From a virus: a stretch of DNA of 40,272 nt. A program made the translations under genes and the position numbers. A model generated the notes under the pieces. The model worked only from the letters and a program-made list of their open reading frames with translations, ran no database searches and was not told the origin of the DNA. The number at the start of each line of letters is the position of its first letter. Positions within the stretch are counted from its first letter, which is position 1. The stretch spans positions 1 through 40,272 of the IMG/VR virus record IMGVR_UViG_3300042453_000475; one strand, 5' to 3'. Shown in pieces: positions 1-7,398 of this stretch.

Positions 1-76
1 ACGCTCTTGCGGCACCCGGACACGGTGCGTCAACTGGCGCAAACGTCACCATGACCCCGACTGGCGGATTCGGCAT
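1..76. repeat. Terminal direct repeat, left copy
   Basis: These 76 bases are identical to the last 76 bases of the window (40197-40272). The repeat lies wholly inside a coding sequence that reads in frame across the joined ends. That is what an assembler leaves when a circular or circularly permuted molecule is opened. True terminal repeats of T7-type phages are usually longer and lie between genes, so an assembly overlap is the better reading, but the sequence alone cannot exclude a short physical repeat. Confidence 0.93.
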
Positions 77-167
77 CGCGCAGACGTTCGCCATCACCGG
101 GCAGATTGCAACCGCCAACGAGTTCATCACGCTTGAAGCATGGAATCTCAAGATCACCAGCACGTGA
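1..167 (+). CDS. Virion structural protein, C-terminal part (gene split by window ends)
   Basis: This is the end of the gene that starts at 39569. Base 1 is the second base of an Asn codon, and the frame runs to the TGA at 165-167. Joining the two parts over the 76-base overlap gives 795 bases, or 264 residues. This tail part is rich in Thr, Ala and Gly with alternating beta-type sequence and has no motif I recognise. It is followed one base after the stop by a candidate late promoter and then by the Bbp19-like, scaffold and capsid genes. A place between portal and scaffold suggests a virion component such as a head fibre or decoration protein; that is inference from position and composition. 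Confidence 0.8.
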   Translation, partial: ALAAPGHGASTGANVTMTPTGGFGIAQTFAITGQIATANEFITLEAWNLKITST

Positions 168-168
168 C

Positions 169-201
169 GGTGCCCGTACAAAATCTGGCATTTCATAAAT
201 T
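169..201 (+). promoter_or_regulatory. Candidate late promoter, copy A
   Basis: GGTGCCCGTA at 169-178 is followed after exactly 17 bases by TAAATT at 196-201, which fits TANNNT. The same 10-mer, spacer and TANNNT recur at 17782 and 37000, each within one base of a stop codon at the head of a late operon. The predicted transcription start falls at about 207-208, which is the GTG start of the next gene, so that mRNA could be leaderless. The -35-like part does not resemble TTGACA, so an activator or altered host polymerase would be expected. Confidence 0.55.
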
Positions 202-207
202 CCCGAC

Positions 208-555
208 GTGAGCAACTACGACCCGCTTGACCTGCGCAGCCAGGATCGCAGCAAGGCAGAACGCGAACTGCGTGAACGGCTGGCTCGGGAGAATGAAGAG
301 GCGGATCTCAAATGGCTCATGGGCAACAAGCGGGGCCGCCGCGTCATTTGGCGGCTTCTGGATCAGGCAGGAGTGTTCCGTTCGTCGTTCAACACCAACG
401 CGATGGCAATGTCATTCGCCGAAGGTCACAGGAACTACGGGCTTCGCATTCTGGGCATGATCCACACGCAATGCCCGGAACTGTATCCAACCATGATGAA
501 GGAGCAGACAGCAGATGAACGAACCAACGATGATGGAAGCCGCAACTCCAACTAA
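208..555 (+). CDS. Bbp19-like phage protein
   Basis: A 115-residue protein starting with GTG. It has a charged N-terminal helix rich in Arg and Glu, then a conserved-looking block around residues 40-85 (GRRVIWRLLDQAGVFRSSF and an AEGHRN stretch). This pattern matches the small Bbp19-like family found between portal and scaffold in BPP-1-type phages; its role is not known to me. No Shine-Dalgarno sequence is visible before the GTG, and the candidate late promoter would start transcription almost on the start codon. The 3' end overlaps the scaffold gene by 41 bases, implying coupled translation. Confidence 0.8.
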   Translation: MSNYDPLDLRSQDRSKAERELRERLARENEEADLKWLMGNKRGRRVIWRLLDQAGVFRSSFNTNAMAMSFAEGHRNYGLRILGMIHTQCPELYPTMMKEQTADERTNDDGSRNSN

Positions 556-1189
556 CGGCTCCCAGGCATCTTCGGCACCTAGCGGCGCTTCTGCGACGGC
601 AGAGGCGCTTTATGGTGATGGGCAGAAGGCAACTGCGCCGAAGGACTCTTCAGCCGCCGAGCCGGCCACGGAGAGCAAGGCTGCGGACAACGTGACGGAG
701 ACCAAGGCCGAAACGCCGAAGGCTCCTGAAAAGTACGAATTCAAGGCGCCAGAAGGCCGCGAGTTCGACTCGGAGGTGGTGAAGAACTTCTCCGAGGTTG
801 CACGCGAATTGAACCTGACGCAGGATGCCGCGCAGAAGATTCTCGACCGTATGGGCCCAACGCTGGCCCAGCGTCAAGAATCGCAGGTCAAGGCCATTCG
901 TGGCGAGTGGGTTGCGTCAGCCAAGTCTGACCAGGAGTTCGGCGGCGACAAGCTGGCCGAGAACCTGTCCACTGCCAAGAAGGCTCTTGACACGTTCGGC
1001 ACGTCCGAACTTCGCACGCTGCTCAACACGTCTGGCCTGGGCGATCACCCGGAAGTAATCCGGTTCATGTACCGCGCAGGCAAGGCAATCAGTGAGGATC
1101 GGATTGTCACCGGAAGTGTCGGACAGGCCAAGAACGGCCCGAAGACGTTTGGTGACTTCGCCGATGCTCTGTACCCAAGTAACACCTAA
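515..1189 (+). CDS. Capsid scaffolding protein
   Basis: A 224-residue acidic, largely helical protein immediately before the major capsid gene, the usual place for a scaffold. The first 75 residues or so are low-complexity Ala, Thr, Ser, Glu and Lys. The rest is predicted helical, with a segment around residues 85-150 (ELNLTQDAAQKILDRMGP) typical of podovirus scaffolds, and a C-terminal part containing LGDHPEVIRFMYRAGKAI, as in scaffolds of BPP-1-like phages. Scaffold guides procapsid assembly and leaves the head before or during packaging. The start at 515 has AAGGAG 11 bases upstream; a start at 530 is possible. No protease active site is visible. Confidence 0.85.
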   Translation: MNEPTMMEAATPTNGSQASSAPSGASATAEALYGDGQKATAPKDSSAAEPATESKAADNVTETKAETPKAPEKYEFKAPEGREFDSEVVKNFSEVARELNLTQDAAQKILDRMGPTLAQRQESQVKAIRGEWVASAKSDQEFGGDKLAENLSTAKKALDTFGTSELRTLLNTSGLGDHPEVIRFMYRAGKAISEDRIVTGSVGQAKNGPKTFGDFADALYPSNT

Positions 1190-1210
1190 TCCCACGAAAG
1201 GGAAATCACA

Positions 1211-2236
1211 ATGGCAACTCTCTCCACTTCTAACCTGACGCTCGCCGATTGGGCGAAGCGAACCGATCCCGAGGGCCGCGTGCCGGTCATCGCGGAGCTG
1301 CTGTCCCAGAGCAACGAAATCCTCGAGGACTGCGTTTTCAAGGAGGGCAACCTGCCCACCGGCGAGCGCGTCGTGATCCGCACTGGTCTGCCAGGCGTCT
1401 ACTGGCGCGCGCTGAACCAGGGCATCCCGAGCAGCAAGAGCACGACCGCGCAGGTGGACGAGGCTTGCGGAATCCTCGAGGCTCGCAGCGAGGTGGACAA
1501 GGATCTTGCGATGCTGAACGGCAACACCGCGCAGTTCCGCCTGTCCGAGGACGTGGCCTTCCTTGAGGCCATGAACCAGACCCAGGCGACCACGATGTTC
1601 TATGGCAACCCCTCCACCGATCCGAAGCAGTTTCTCGGCCTGGCGCCGCGTTACTCGTCGTTGTCCGGATCAAACAATACGCAGAACGTAATCACCGCCG
1701 GCGGCAGCGATGCCACCAGCAACACGTCGATTTACCTCGTCGTGTGGGGTGACAACACCGTGTACTGCCCGTTCCCCAAGGGCAGCGCGGCTGGCCTGAT
1801 CCACGAGGATCTTGGCGAGCAGACCGTCTACAACAGCGATGGCACCCGTCTCCAGGCGTATGCCACCCGCTACCAGTGGAAGAACGGTCTTGTGGTCAAG
1901 GACTGGCGCTACGTGGTCCGCATTTGCAACATCGACACCGATGACCTGATTGCGCAGGCCACGACGCAGGCTCCCGGAGCTGCTACGGCCATCATCAAGC
2001 TGATGAGCCGTGCCCTGTACCGCATTCCCAACATGGGCATGGGTCGGGCTGCGTTCTACATGAACCGCACTGTCCACAGCGGCCTCGCGATTGCTGCGCT
2101 CGACAAGAGCCAGTACGTCCTGAAGGTCAATGAGGGCCTGTCGCAGTTCGGAATGCCGTACAGCTGGCTGTCGTTCCAGGGCGTGCCTCTGCGCCGCGTG
2201 GATGCCATCGTCAACACCGAAGCCGTCGTGTCCTGA
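1211..2236 (+). CDS. Major capsid protein (Bbp17-like)
   Basis: A 341-residue protein right after the scaffold, preceded by AAAGGGA. It begins MATLSTSNLTLADWAKRTDP and carries the blocks LPTGERVVIRTGLPGVYWRA (about residues 55-75) and the region around KDWRYVVRICNID (about 235-250). These match the major capsid proteins of BPP-1-like podoviruses, which have the HK97 fold. It should form the icosahedral head together with the cement protein encoded next. The length is normal for this family. No slippery sequence or frameshift is evident, and the codon usage is GC-rich and regular, as expected for a highly expressed gene. Confidence 0.92.
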   Translation: MATLSTSNLTLADWAKRTDPEGRVPVIAELLSQSNEILEDCVFKEGNLPTGERVVIRTGLPGVYWRALNQGIPSSKSTTAQVDEACGILEARSEVDKDLAMLNGNTAQFRLSEDVAFLEAMNQTQATTMFYGNPSTDPKQFLGLAPRYSSLSGSNNTQNVITAGGSDATSNTSIYLVVWGDNTVYCPFPKGSAAGLIHEDLGEQTVYNSDGTRLQAYATRYQWKNGLVVKDWRYVVRICNIDTDDLIAQATTQAPGAATAIIKLMSRALYRIPNMGMGRAAFYMNRTVHSGLAIAALDKSQYVLKVNEGLSQFGMPYSWLSFQGVPLRRVDAIVNTEAVVS

Positions 2237-2262
2237 TAGACCCGACAGAAAGGAAAACAACA

Positions 2263-2721
2263 ATGATTACTGACAAGTTTCTCGTTGTGTCCGGGTCCAA
2301 CACCCCCGGCTCCGCCATTACGGGTCAGGCGATTACCGCTGACGCCGTTTCGACCGACACCATTGACCTCGGCACCGCCCGAGACATCGGTGAGGGTTCG
2401 GATCTGTTCATGGTGTTCACCGTGGTTGAGGCATTCAACACTCTCACCAGCCTCGACCTCGAGGTGGTGATTTCTGCGAATGCCAACCTCTCGTCGCACA
2501 CCGTTCTTGCAGAGACGAACGTCCTGCTCGCTGGCCTGACCGCCGGCAAGCAGTACGTGGTCGCTCTGCCGCCGCAGATCGCAAGCCTCGGCCTGCGTTA
2601 CCTCGGCGCCCGCTACGATGTGAACGGCACCAATCCGACCACTGGAAGCATCCTTGCCGAGATCGTGCACAACGTGCAGGACGGACGCAAGTTCTACGCC
2701 AGTGGTTTCCGGGTGACGTGA
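2263..2721 (+). CDS. Capsid cement protein (Bbp16-like)
   Basis: A 152-residue protein directly after the major capsid gene, preceded by AAAGGAAA. It begins MITDKFLVVSG, is predicted to be beta-rich, and ends GRKFYASGFRVT. Sequence type and position fit the Bbp16 cement protein of phage BPP-1, which binds the outside of the capsid and stabilises it. It is very probably co-transcribed with the capsid gene, since only 26 bases separate them. The function is taken from family resemblance; no catalytic motif is present. Confidence 0.85.
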   Translation: MITDKFLVVSGSNTPGSAITGQAITADAVSTDTIDLGTARDIGEGSDLFMVFTVVEAFNTLTSLDLEVVISANANLSSHTVLAETNVLLAGLTAGKQYVVALPPQIASLGLRYLGARYDVNGTNPTTGSILAEIVHNVQDGRKFYASGFRVT

Positions 2722-2738
2722 TTCAAGGAGCCTGATCC

Positions 2739-2960
2739 ATGCCAAAGGTCCGCGCGAATACTGTGTGCTTCGTAGACAACGGCCTCCGCAAGGAGGGTGA
2801 AGTCTTTGAGTACAACGGCCCGCCGAACGGCAATCTGACCGTCCTAGACGGACAGTTTGCACGGCCAGTCCAAGAAGCGCTTGCTGTTGCGGAAACTCCG
2901 CTTCAGCGGCGACCTGGCCGGCCACGCAAGGCGGTTTCGCACGATCAGCAGCAGGGATAA
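2739..2960 (+). CDS. Small hypothetical protein after cement gene
   Basis: A 73-residue protein with AAGGAG upstream. The first 45 residues look like a small beta domain (ANTVCFVDNGLRKEGEVFEY). The C-terminus is basic and includes RRPGRPRK, an AT-hook-like GRP core often found in DNA-contacting tails. Small proteins in this place occur in BPP-1-like phages but I cannot name a function. It ends just before a strong hairpin that separates head genes from tail genes. Confidence 0.7.
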   Translation: MPKVRANTVCFVDNGLRKEGEVFEYNGPPNGNLTVLDGQFARPVQEALAVAETPLQRRPGRPRKAVSHDQQQG

Positions 2961-2983
2961 GGCGATGTGAGTTCGCAGTGACA

Positions 2984-3018
2984 GGAGGGGAGTCGCGGGG
3001 CAACCCCGGCTCCCCTCC
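2984..3018 (+). promoter_or_regulatory. Strong RNA hairpin between head and tail genes
   Basis: GGAGGGGAG (2984-2992) pairs perfectly with CTCCCCTCC (3010-3018), and inside it CGGGG (2996-3000) pairs with CCCCG (3004-3008) around a CAA loop. There is no run of T after it, so it is not a standard intrinsic terminator. It lies 17 bases before the next start codon, just before the AGGAGG ribosome site. It could be a processing site, an mRNA 3'-end protector for the abundant capsid message, or a brake on translation of the tail genes. Confidence 0.7.
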
Positions 3019-3035
3019 ATCACTAGGAGGCAGGC

Positions 3036-3716
3036 ATGGCATCCGAAGTCGAAATCTGCAATCTGGCACTGGCGCACCTTGGCGACGATGCAACAGTCGC
3101 CAGCATTGATCCGCCGGAGGGATCTGCACAGGCGGAGCATTGCGCGCGGTTCTATGCGATCGCTCGAGACAGCCTGCTGCAAATGCACAACTGGAACTTC
3201 GCGTCGCGCCGCGTGGCACTTGCCAGCGTCACGATGCCATACACGATGTGGCGTTACGCCTACGCATGCCCAGGCGACATGATGGTTGCGGTGTCTGTTC
3301 TCCCTCCCGAGGTCGAGAACGACTACACCATTCGACCGTACCCGGCCGACCGTTACGGCTGGGGCTGGATCAACACTCCGTTCGTTGGTGCCGGCGTGTA
3401 CGTGCCGCAGGAATACTCGATTGAGACTGACACCAACGGCAACAAGGTCATCTACACGAATCAGGAAGGTGCGATCCTGCGCTATCAGGCGCTTGTGACC
3501 GATCCGACCAAGTTCGATCCGCTGTTCGTGATGGCGCTTTCGTGGCATCTTGCATCGATGCTGGCTGGTCCAGTCATCAAGGGCGACCAGGGCGCAGCTG
3601 AAGCGAAGCGTTGCACCCAGATGATGATGGGCTACATGCAGCAGGCTCGCATGTCTGACGCGAACCAGCGCAACATCAAGCCGGAACACATCACGACCTG
3701 GATGAGCGGGCGCTGA
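3036..3716 (+). CDS. Head-to-tail adaptor / tail tubular protein A-like
   Basis: A 226-residue protein preceded by AGGAGG. It opens with SEVEICNLALAHLG, a start typical of tail tubular protein A (gp11-type adaptor) in podoviruses, followed by LQMHNWNFASRRVALA, another common block in this family. It should form the ring that joins portal to tail nozzle. The next gene, three bases on, is the nozzle-like protein, matching the usual order. The length is close to T7 gp11 (about 200 residues). The assignment rests on these blocks and on order. Confidence 0.85.
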   Translation: MASEVEICNLALAHLGDDATVASIDPPEGSAQAEHCARFYAIARDSLLQMHNWNFASRRVALASVTMPYTMWRYAYACPGDMMVAVSVLPPEVENDYTIRPYPADRYGWGWINTPFVGAGVYVPQEYSIETDTNGNKVIYTNQEGAILRYQALVTDPTKFDPLFVMALSWHLASMLAGPVIKGDQGAAEAKRCTQMMMGYMQQARMSDANQRNIKPEHITTWMSGR

Positions 3717-3719
3717 CAT

Positions 3720-6635
3720 ATGCCGCAGACCCGCACTTACAACCGATCCTTCGCAGGCGGCGAGGTGTCGCCCGAGATGTGGGGCCGGCTGGATGACATC
3801 AAGTTCCAGACCGGCGCTGCCACGATGCGGAACTTCATTGCGACGCCGCAGGGTCCGGCAGAGAACCGGGCCGGCACGGCGTTCGTGCGCGAGGTCAAGG
3901 ACAGCACCAAGCGCACCCGCTTGATTCCGTTCACGTTCAGCACCACCCAGACGATGGTGTTGGAGATGGGTCCGAACTACTTCCGATTCCATACGCAGGG
4001 TGCGACGCTCGGGCCCGGCAGCCCATCTGCATATGTGCCTGGCACTACGGTCACGATTACTCAATCGCAGCAGGCAACTGTCACCATCACGATTGCAAGT
4101 CCCGGAGTCGTGACGTGGACTGGTCACACACTGTCAAACGGAGATCGCGTCATTCTGTCAACGACAGGAGCATTGCCAACTGGATTGCTGCCTGGAGTCG
4201 TGTACTACGTCGTGAACTCCGCCTTGAATACGTTCAGGTTGTCGCTGACATCTGGCGGAACGGCTATCGACACAACCGGGTCGCAGTCAGGAACACACAC
4301 GGCCAGCACGCCGACCGTCATCAACTGGTCGGGACATGGCCTTGCAAACGGAGCAGAAGTCGGATTCACAACTACTGGATCGTTGCCGACAGGCATGCTG
4401 CCTGACACCGTGTACTACGTCATCAACGCGGCGACGAACACGTTTGAAATCGCGACCGCAGCCGGCGGCATTCCAATCGTCACAAGCAGCGCAGGCAGTG
4501 GCGTCCACACTGGCGCGACGCCGTATGCAATTGGATCTCTGGTTTCGTCCGGAGGCGTCAACTATTACTGCATTGCCAAGGCGATCAACAAGACGCCGCC
4601 CAATGCGACGTATTGGTATCCACTTCCTGCCGGCATCTATGAGATCCCGACCCCGTATGCCGAGGCAGACCTGTTCGATATCCACTACGTGCAGTCGGCT
4701 GACGTGCTGACGCTGGTGCATCCGAACTATGCGCCGCGTGAGCTGCGCAGGCTTGGTGCCACGACCTGGACCCTGACCACGATCAATTTCGCGGCGTCTG
4801 TTACTGCGCCGACCGGCGTGACTGCGACCTTGACTGGACTCGGATCAGGCATCGACTATTCGTATGTGGTGACGGCAGTCGCGGATGACGACGTCAGCGA
4901 AAGTGTGCAGAGCAGTTCCGCCACGGTGTCTGTTGATTTCGGCAATTCGACTCCAGGATTCGTGACCATCGCATGGACTGCTGTCGCCGGCGCATCACGC
5001 TACAACGTCTACAAGTTGCAGGGCGGGTTGTATGGATTCATCGGCCAGACGGCTTCAACGTCCATCAACGACGACAACATCGCGCCCGATACTGGCATCA
5101 CGCCGCCTGTGTATGACACCGTCTTCAGCAGCGTCAACAACTACCCCGGCGCGGTCAGTTACTTCGAGCAGAGGCGTCTGTTTGCTGGCACGAACAACGC
5201 GCCGCAAACGATCTGGATGACCAAGAGCGGCACCGAAAGCGACATGTCGTATTCGATCCCGACAGAGGACACGGATCGAATCAAGTTCCGCGTCGCCGCT
5301 CGAGAGGCAAACACGATTCGCCACCTTGTCCCGCTGACGCAGCTGCTCGCATTGACGAGCGCGGCGGAATGGCGGATCAGTCCGGTCAATAGCGATGTCA
5401 TCACGCCGACCACAATTTCGGTGCGGCCGCAGTCATACGTTGGTGCCAGCAATGTCCAGCCGTCCATCGTGAATAACACGGTGGTTTATGGCTCTGCCCG
5501 TGACGGCCATGTGCGTGAACTTGGCTATTCGTGGCAGGCCAGCGGATTCGTGACCGGCGACCTGTCGCTGCGCGCAACGCACCTGTTTGATGGACTGTCC
5601 ATCACGGACATGTGCTACAGCAAGGCTCCGCACCCATTGCTTTGGTTCATCTCGAGCAATGGCGACATGCTGGGCCTGACCTATATCCCGGAGCAGCAGG
5701 TGGCTGCCTGGCACAGGCACGACACGGACGGTGACTTTGAGTCTTGTACTGCTGTTGCCGAGGGCACCGAGGATGCGCTCTACGTCATCGTGAAGCGCAC
5801 AATCGGAGGCAACACGAAACGGTACGTCGAGCGGTTCGCAACGCGGTCCGTGTCCACGCTTGAGAACTGTTTCCACGTCGATAGCGGCCTGACGTACAAC
5901 GGCACGAACACGACGGCAACGACGGTCACGGTTACGGGCGGCACGGTTTGGACGCCGGCAGAGGTGCTGACGATCACTGCCAGCAGCGCGATCTTCCAGT
6001 TCCCGGCCACGACCGATGTCGGTGACGTGATCGTGCTTACTGGATCAGATGGCACGAAGTACAGGCTCACGATCCTGTCCACGACCAGCACGACGGTAGC
6101 GACTGCGCGAGTGGACAAGACGCTGGCGGTTGCCCTGCGAGGCGTGGCCACGGCGGTCTGGGCTTGGGCTCGCGACACGGTCAGCGGCCTATCGCACCTC
6201 GAGGGCAAGACCGTCAGCGTGCTGGGTGATGGCGCTGTCATGCCGCAGGTTGTGGTGACTGGTGGATCGGTCACGATCCAGCGTCCGTCCACAATCATCA
6301 CGGTGGGCCTGCCATACGAGAGCGACTTGCAGACGTTGCCGTTGACGTTGCAGATTGAGGCATTCGGTCAGGGCCGAGCCAAGAACATCAACGAGGCGTT
6401 CGTGCGCGTCTACAGGTCAAGCGGTCTGTTTGTGGGACCGAGCGAAAACAAGTTGGTTGAGGCCAAGTGGCGCACGACGGAACCATACGGATCGCCGCCA
6501 TCGCTGAAGACTGACGAGGTTGGCGTGAAGCTGACGCCGACCTGGCAGCAAAATGGTCAAATCTATGTGCGGCAGGTTGATCCGCTGCCGCTGACGATTG
6601 TTGGACTCACCCTCGAGGTCGCTATCGGAGGCTGA
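3720..6635 (+). CDS. Tail nozzle / tail tubular protein B-like protein with inserted domains
   Basis: A 971-residue protein beginning QTRTYNRSFAGGEVSPEMWG and containing GPAENRAGTAFVREV, the signature of large nozzle-like tail proteins in BPP-1-type podoviruses. The core should form the tail tube below the adaptor. Inserted near the N-terminus are two related beta repeats (about residues 130-193 and 198-264) sharing LPTG.LP..VYYV(V/I)N..TNTF; then a segment with NYYC and NATYWYPLP at about 264-305 that resembles carbohydrate-binding modules; then a fibronectin-III-like domain at about 363-460. These extras could touch host surface glycans during adsorption. The gene is about 170 residues longer than T7 gp12, which the inserts may explain. 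Confidence 0.85.
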   Translation: MPQTRTYNRSFAGGEVSPEMWGRLDDIKFQTGAATMRNFIATPQGPAENRAGTAFVREVKDSTKRTRLIPFTFSTTQTMVLEMGPNYFRFHTQGATLGPGSPSAYVPGTTVTITQSQQATVTITIASPGVVTWTGHTLSNGDRVILSTTGALPTGLLPGVVYYVVNSALNTFRLSLTSGGTAIDTTGSQSGTHTASTPTVINWSGHGLANGAEVGFTTTGSLPTGMLPDTVYYVINAATNTFEIATAAGGIPIVTSSAGSGVHTGATPYAIGSLVSSGGVNYYCIAKAINKTPPNATYWYPLPAGIYEIPTPYAEADLFDIHYVQSADVLTLVHPNYAPRELRRLGATTWTLTTINFAASVTAPTGVTATLTGLGSGIDYSYVVTAVADDDVSESVQSSSATVSVDFGNSTPGFVTIAWTAVAGASRYNVYKLQGGLYGFIGQTASTSINDDNIAPDTGITPPVYDTVFSSVNNYPGAVSYFEQRRLFAGTNNAPQTIWMTKSGTESDMSYSIPTEDTDRIKFRVAAREANTIRHLVPLTQLLALTSAAEWRISPVNSDVITPTTISVRPQSYVGASNVQPSIVNNTVVYGSARDGHVRELGYSWQASGFVTGDLSLRATHLFDGLSITDMCYSKAPHPLLWFISSNGDMLGLTYIPEQQVAAWHRHDTDGDFESCTAVAEGTEDALYVIVKRTIGGNTKRYVERFATRSVSTLENCFHVDSGLTYNGTNTTATTVTVTGGTVWTPAEVLTITASSAIFQFPATTDVGDVIVLTGSDGTKYRLTILSTTSTTVATARVDKTLAVALRGVATAVWAWARDTVSGLSHLEGKTVSVLGDGAVMPQVVVTGGSVTIQRPSTIITVGLPYESDLQTLPLTLQIEAFGQGRAKNINEAFVRVYRSSGLFVGPSENKLVEAKWRTTEPYGSPPSLKTDEVGVKLTPTWQQNGQIYVRQVDPLPLTIVGLTLEVAIGG

Positions 6636-6636
6636 T

Positions 6637-7395
6637 ATGGGATTCGTGACAACCACGCCGAATACGCCGGGCTTCAGTTTCCCAGGCATGGACAACACCA
6701 TGCTGACGCAGGCGCAGAACTACCCGTACCTGACGAGCATGCAGAATCAGGCCATTGCTGCGAATGCGCCGGCTGCGGCAGCGCCATCGACCGCAGCGCA
6801 GTTCGCCGAGGCGTTCAGCGTGGCTGGCCCGATCATGGCGATTTTTGGATCTGCGACCAGCGCCATCGGCTCGTACTACTCGGCGCAGAGCCAGCAGAAC
6901 CAGCTCAAGATGCAGGCGCAGAACCAGCGGTTCGCCGCCGAGATGGCCCGCATCAACCAGGGCATGGCCCGGTTCACGGCTGGCGAAATCAGCCGCGAAG
7001 GGCAGGAGCGGTTCGGCAGGTACGCCATGCAGGCCGGCCAGGCACGCGCCGGCGCGAAGGCGGCAATGGCTGCTCGAGGCATCTCGCTTGGCGAGGGCAC
7101 GCCTACCGAGGTGCTGGGCAGCATGGATCTCATCAAGGAGATTGACCGCTTGAGCATGAACGCGCAGACGGTGCGCGCAGCCGAGGCTGCCAAGTTGCAG
7201 GCGTTCAACATCGGCGTCGGTGCGACGATGGCCGACATCTCGGCCCAGAACTTGCAGGCGACTGCCGGCACGATCTATCCCGGTCTGGCGCTTGGTACGA
7301 GCCTGCTTGGCAGCGCGGCGGACATTGGCGGCATGTGGGCTCGTAACCGCCGCATCGAGGAACTGTTGGCTGGCGTGAGCCAGCAGAGGACGTAA
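6637..7395 (+). CDS. Ejection (internal virion) protein, gp14-type
   Basis: A 252-residue protein. The start at 6637 follows the GGAGG at 6627-6631 just after the nozzle stop region; an upstream in-frame ATG at 6598 would overlap the nozzle gene. A hydrophobic Ala- and Gly-rich stretch at about residues 63-85 (VAGPIMAIFGSATSAIG) looks like a membrane segment. After it comes a long helical Gln- and Ala-rich part containing QAGQARAGAKAAMAARGI, common in small podovirus internal core proteins. A second Gly-rich hydrophobic stretch lies near the C-terminus. Such proteins leave the capsid with the DNA and help build a channel across the outer membrane. It is the first of three ejection genes in a row. 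Confidence 0.8.
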   Translation: MGFVTTTPNTPGFSFPGMDNTMLTQAQNYPYLTSMQNQAIAANAPAAAAPSTAAQFAEAFSVAGPIMAIFGSATSAIGSYYSAQSQQNQLKMQAQNQRFAAEMARINQGMARFTAGEISREGQERFGRYAMQAGQARAGAKAAMAARGISLGEGTPTEVLGSMDLIKEIDRLSMNAQTVRAAEAAKLQAFNIGVGATMADISAQNLQATAGTIYPGLALGTSLLGSAADIGGMWARNRRIEELLAGVSQQRT

Positions 7396-7398
7396 TCC

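Noticed and set aside
2056-4127. Minus-strand open frames of about 390-430 codons across the head and tail genes
   Set aside because: They mirror strongly supported plus-strand genes, have no ribosome sites, and arise from high GC.
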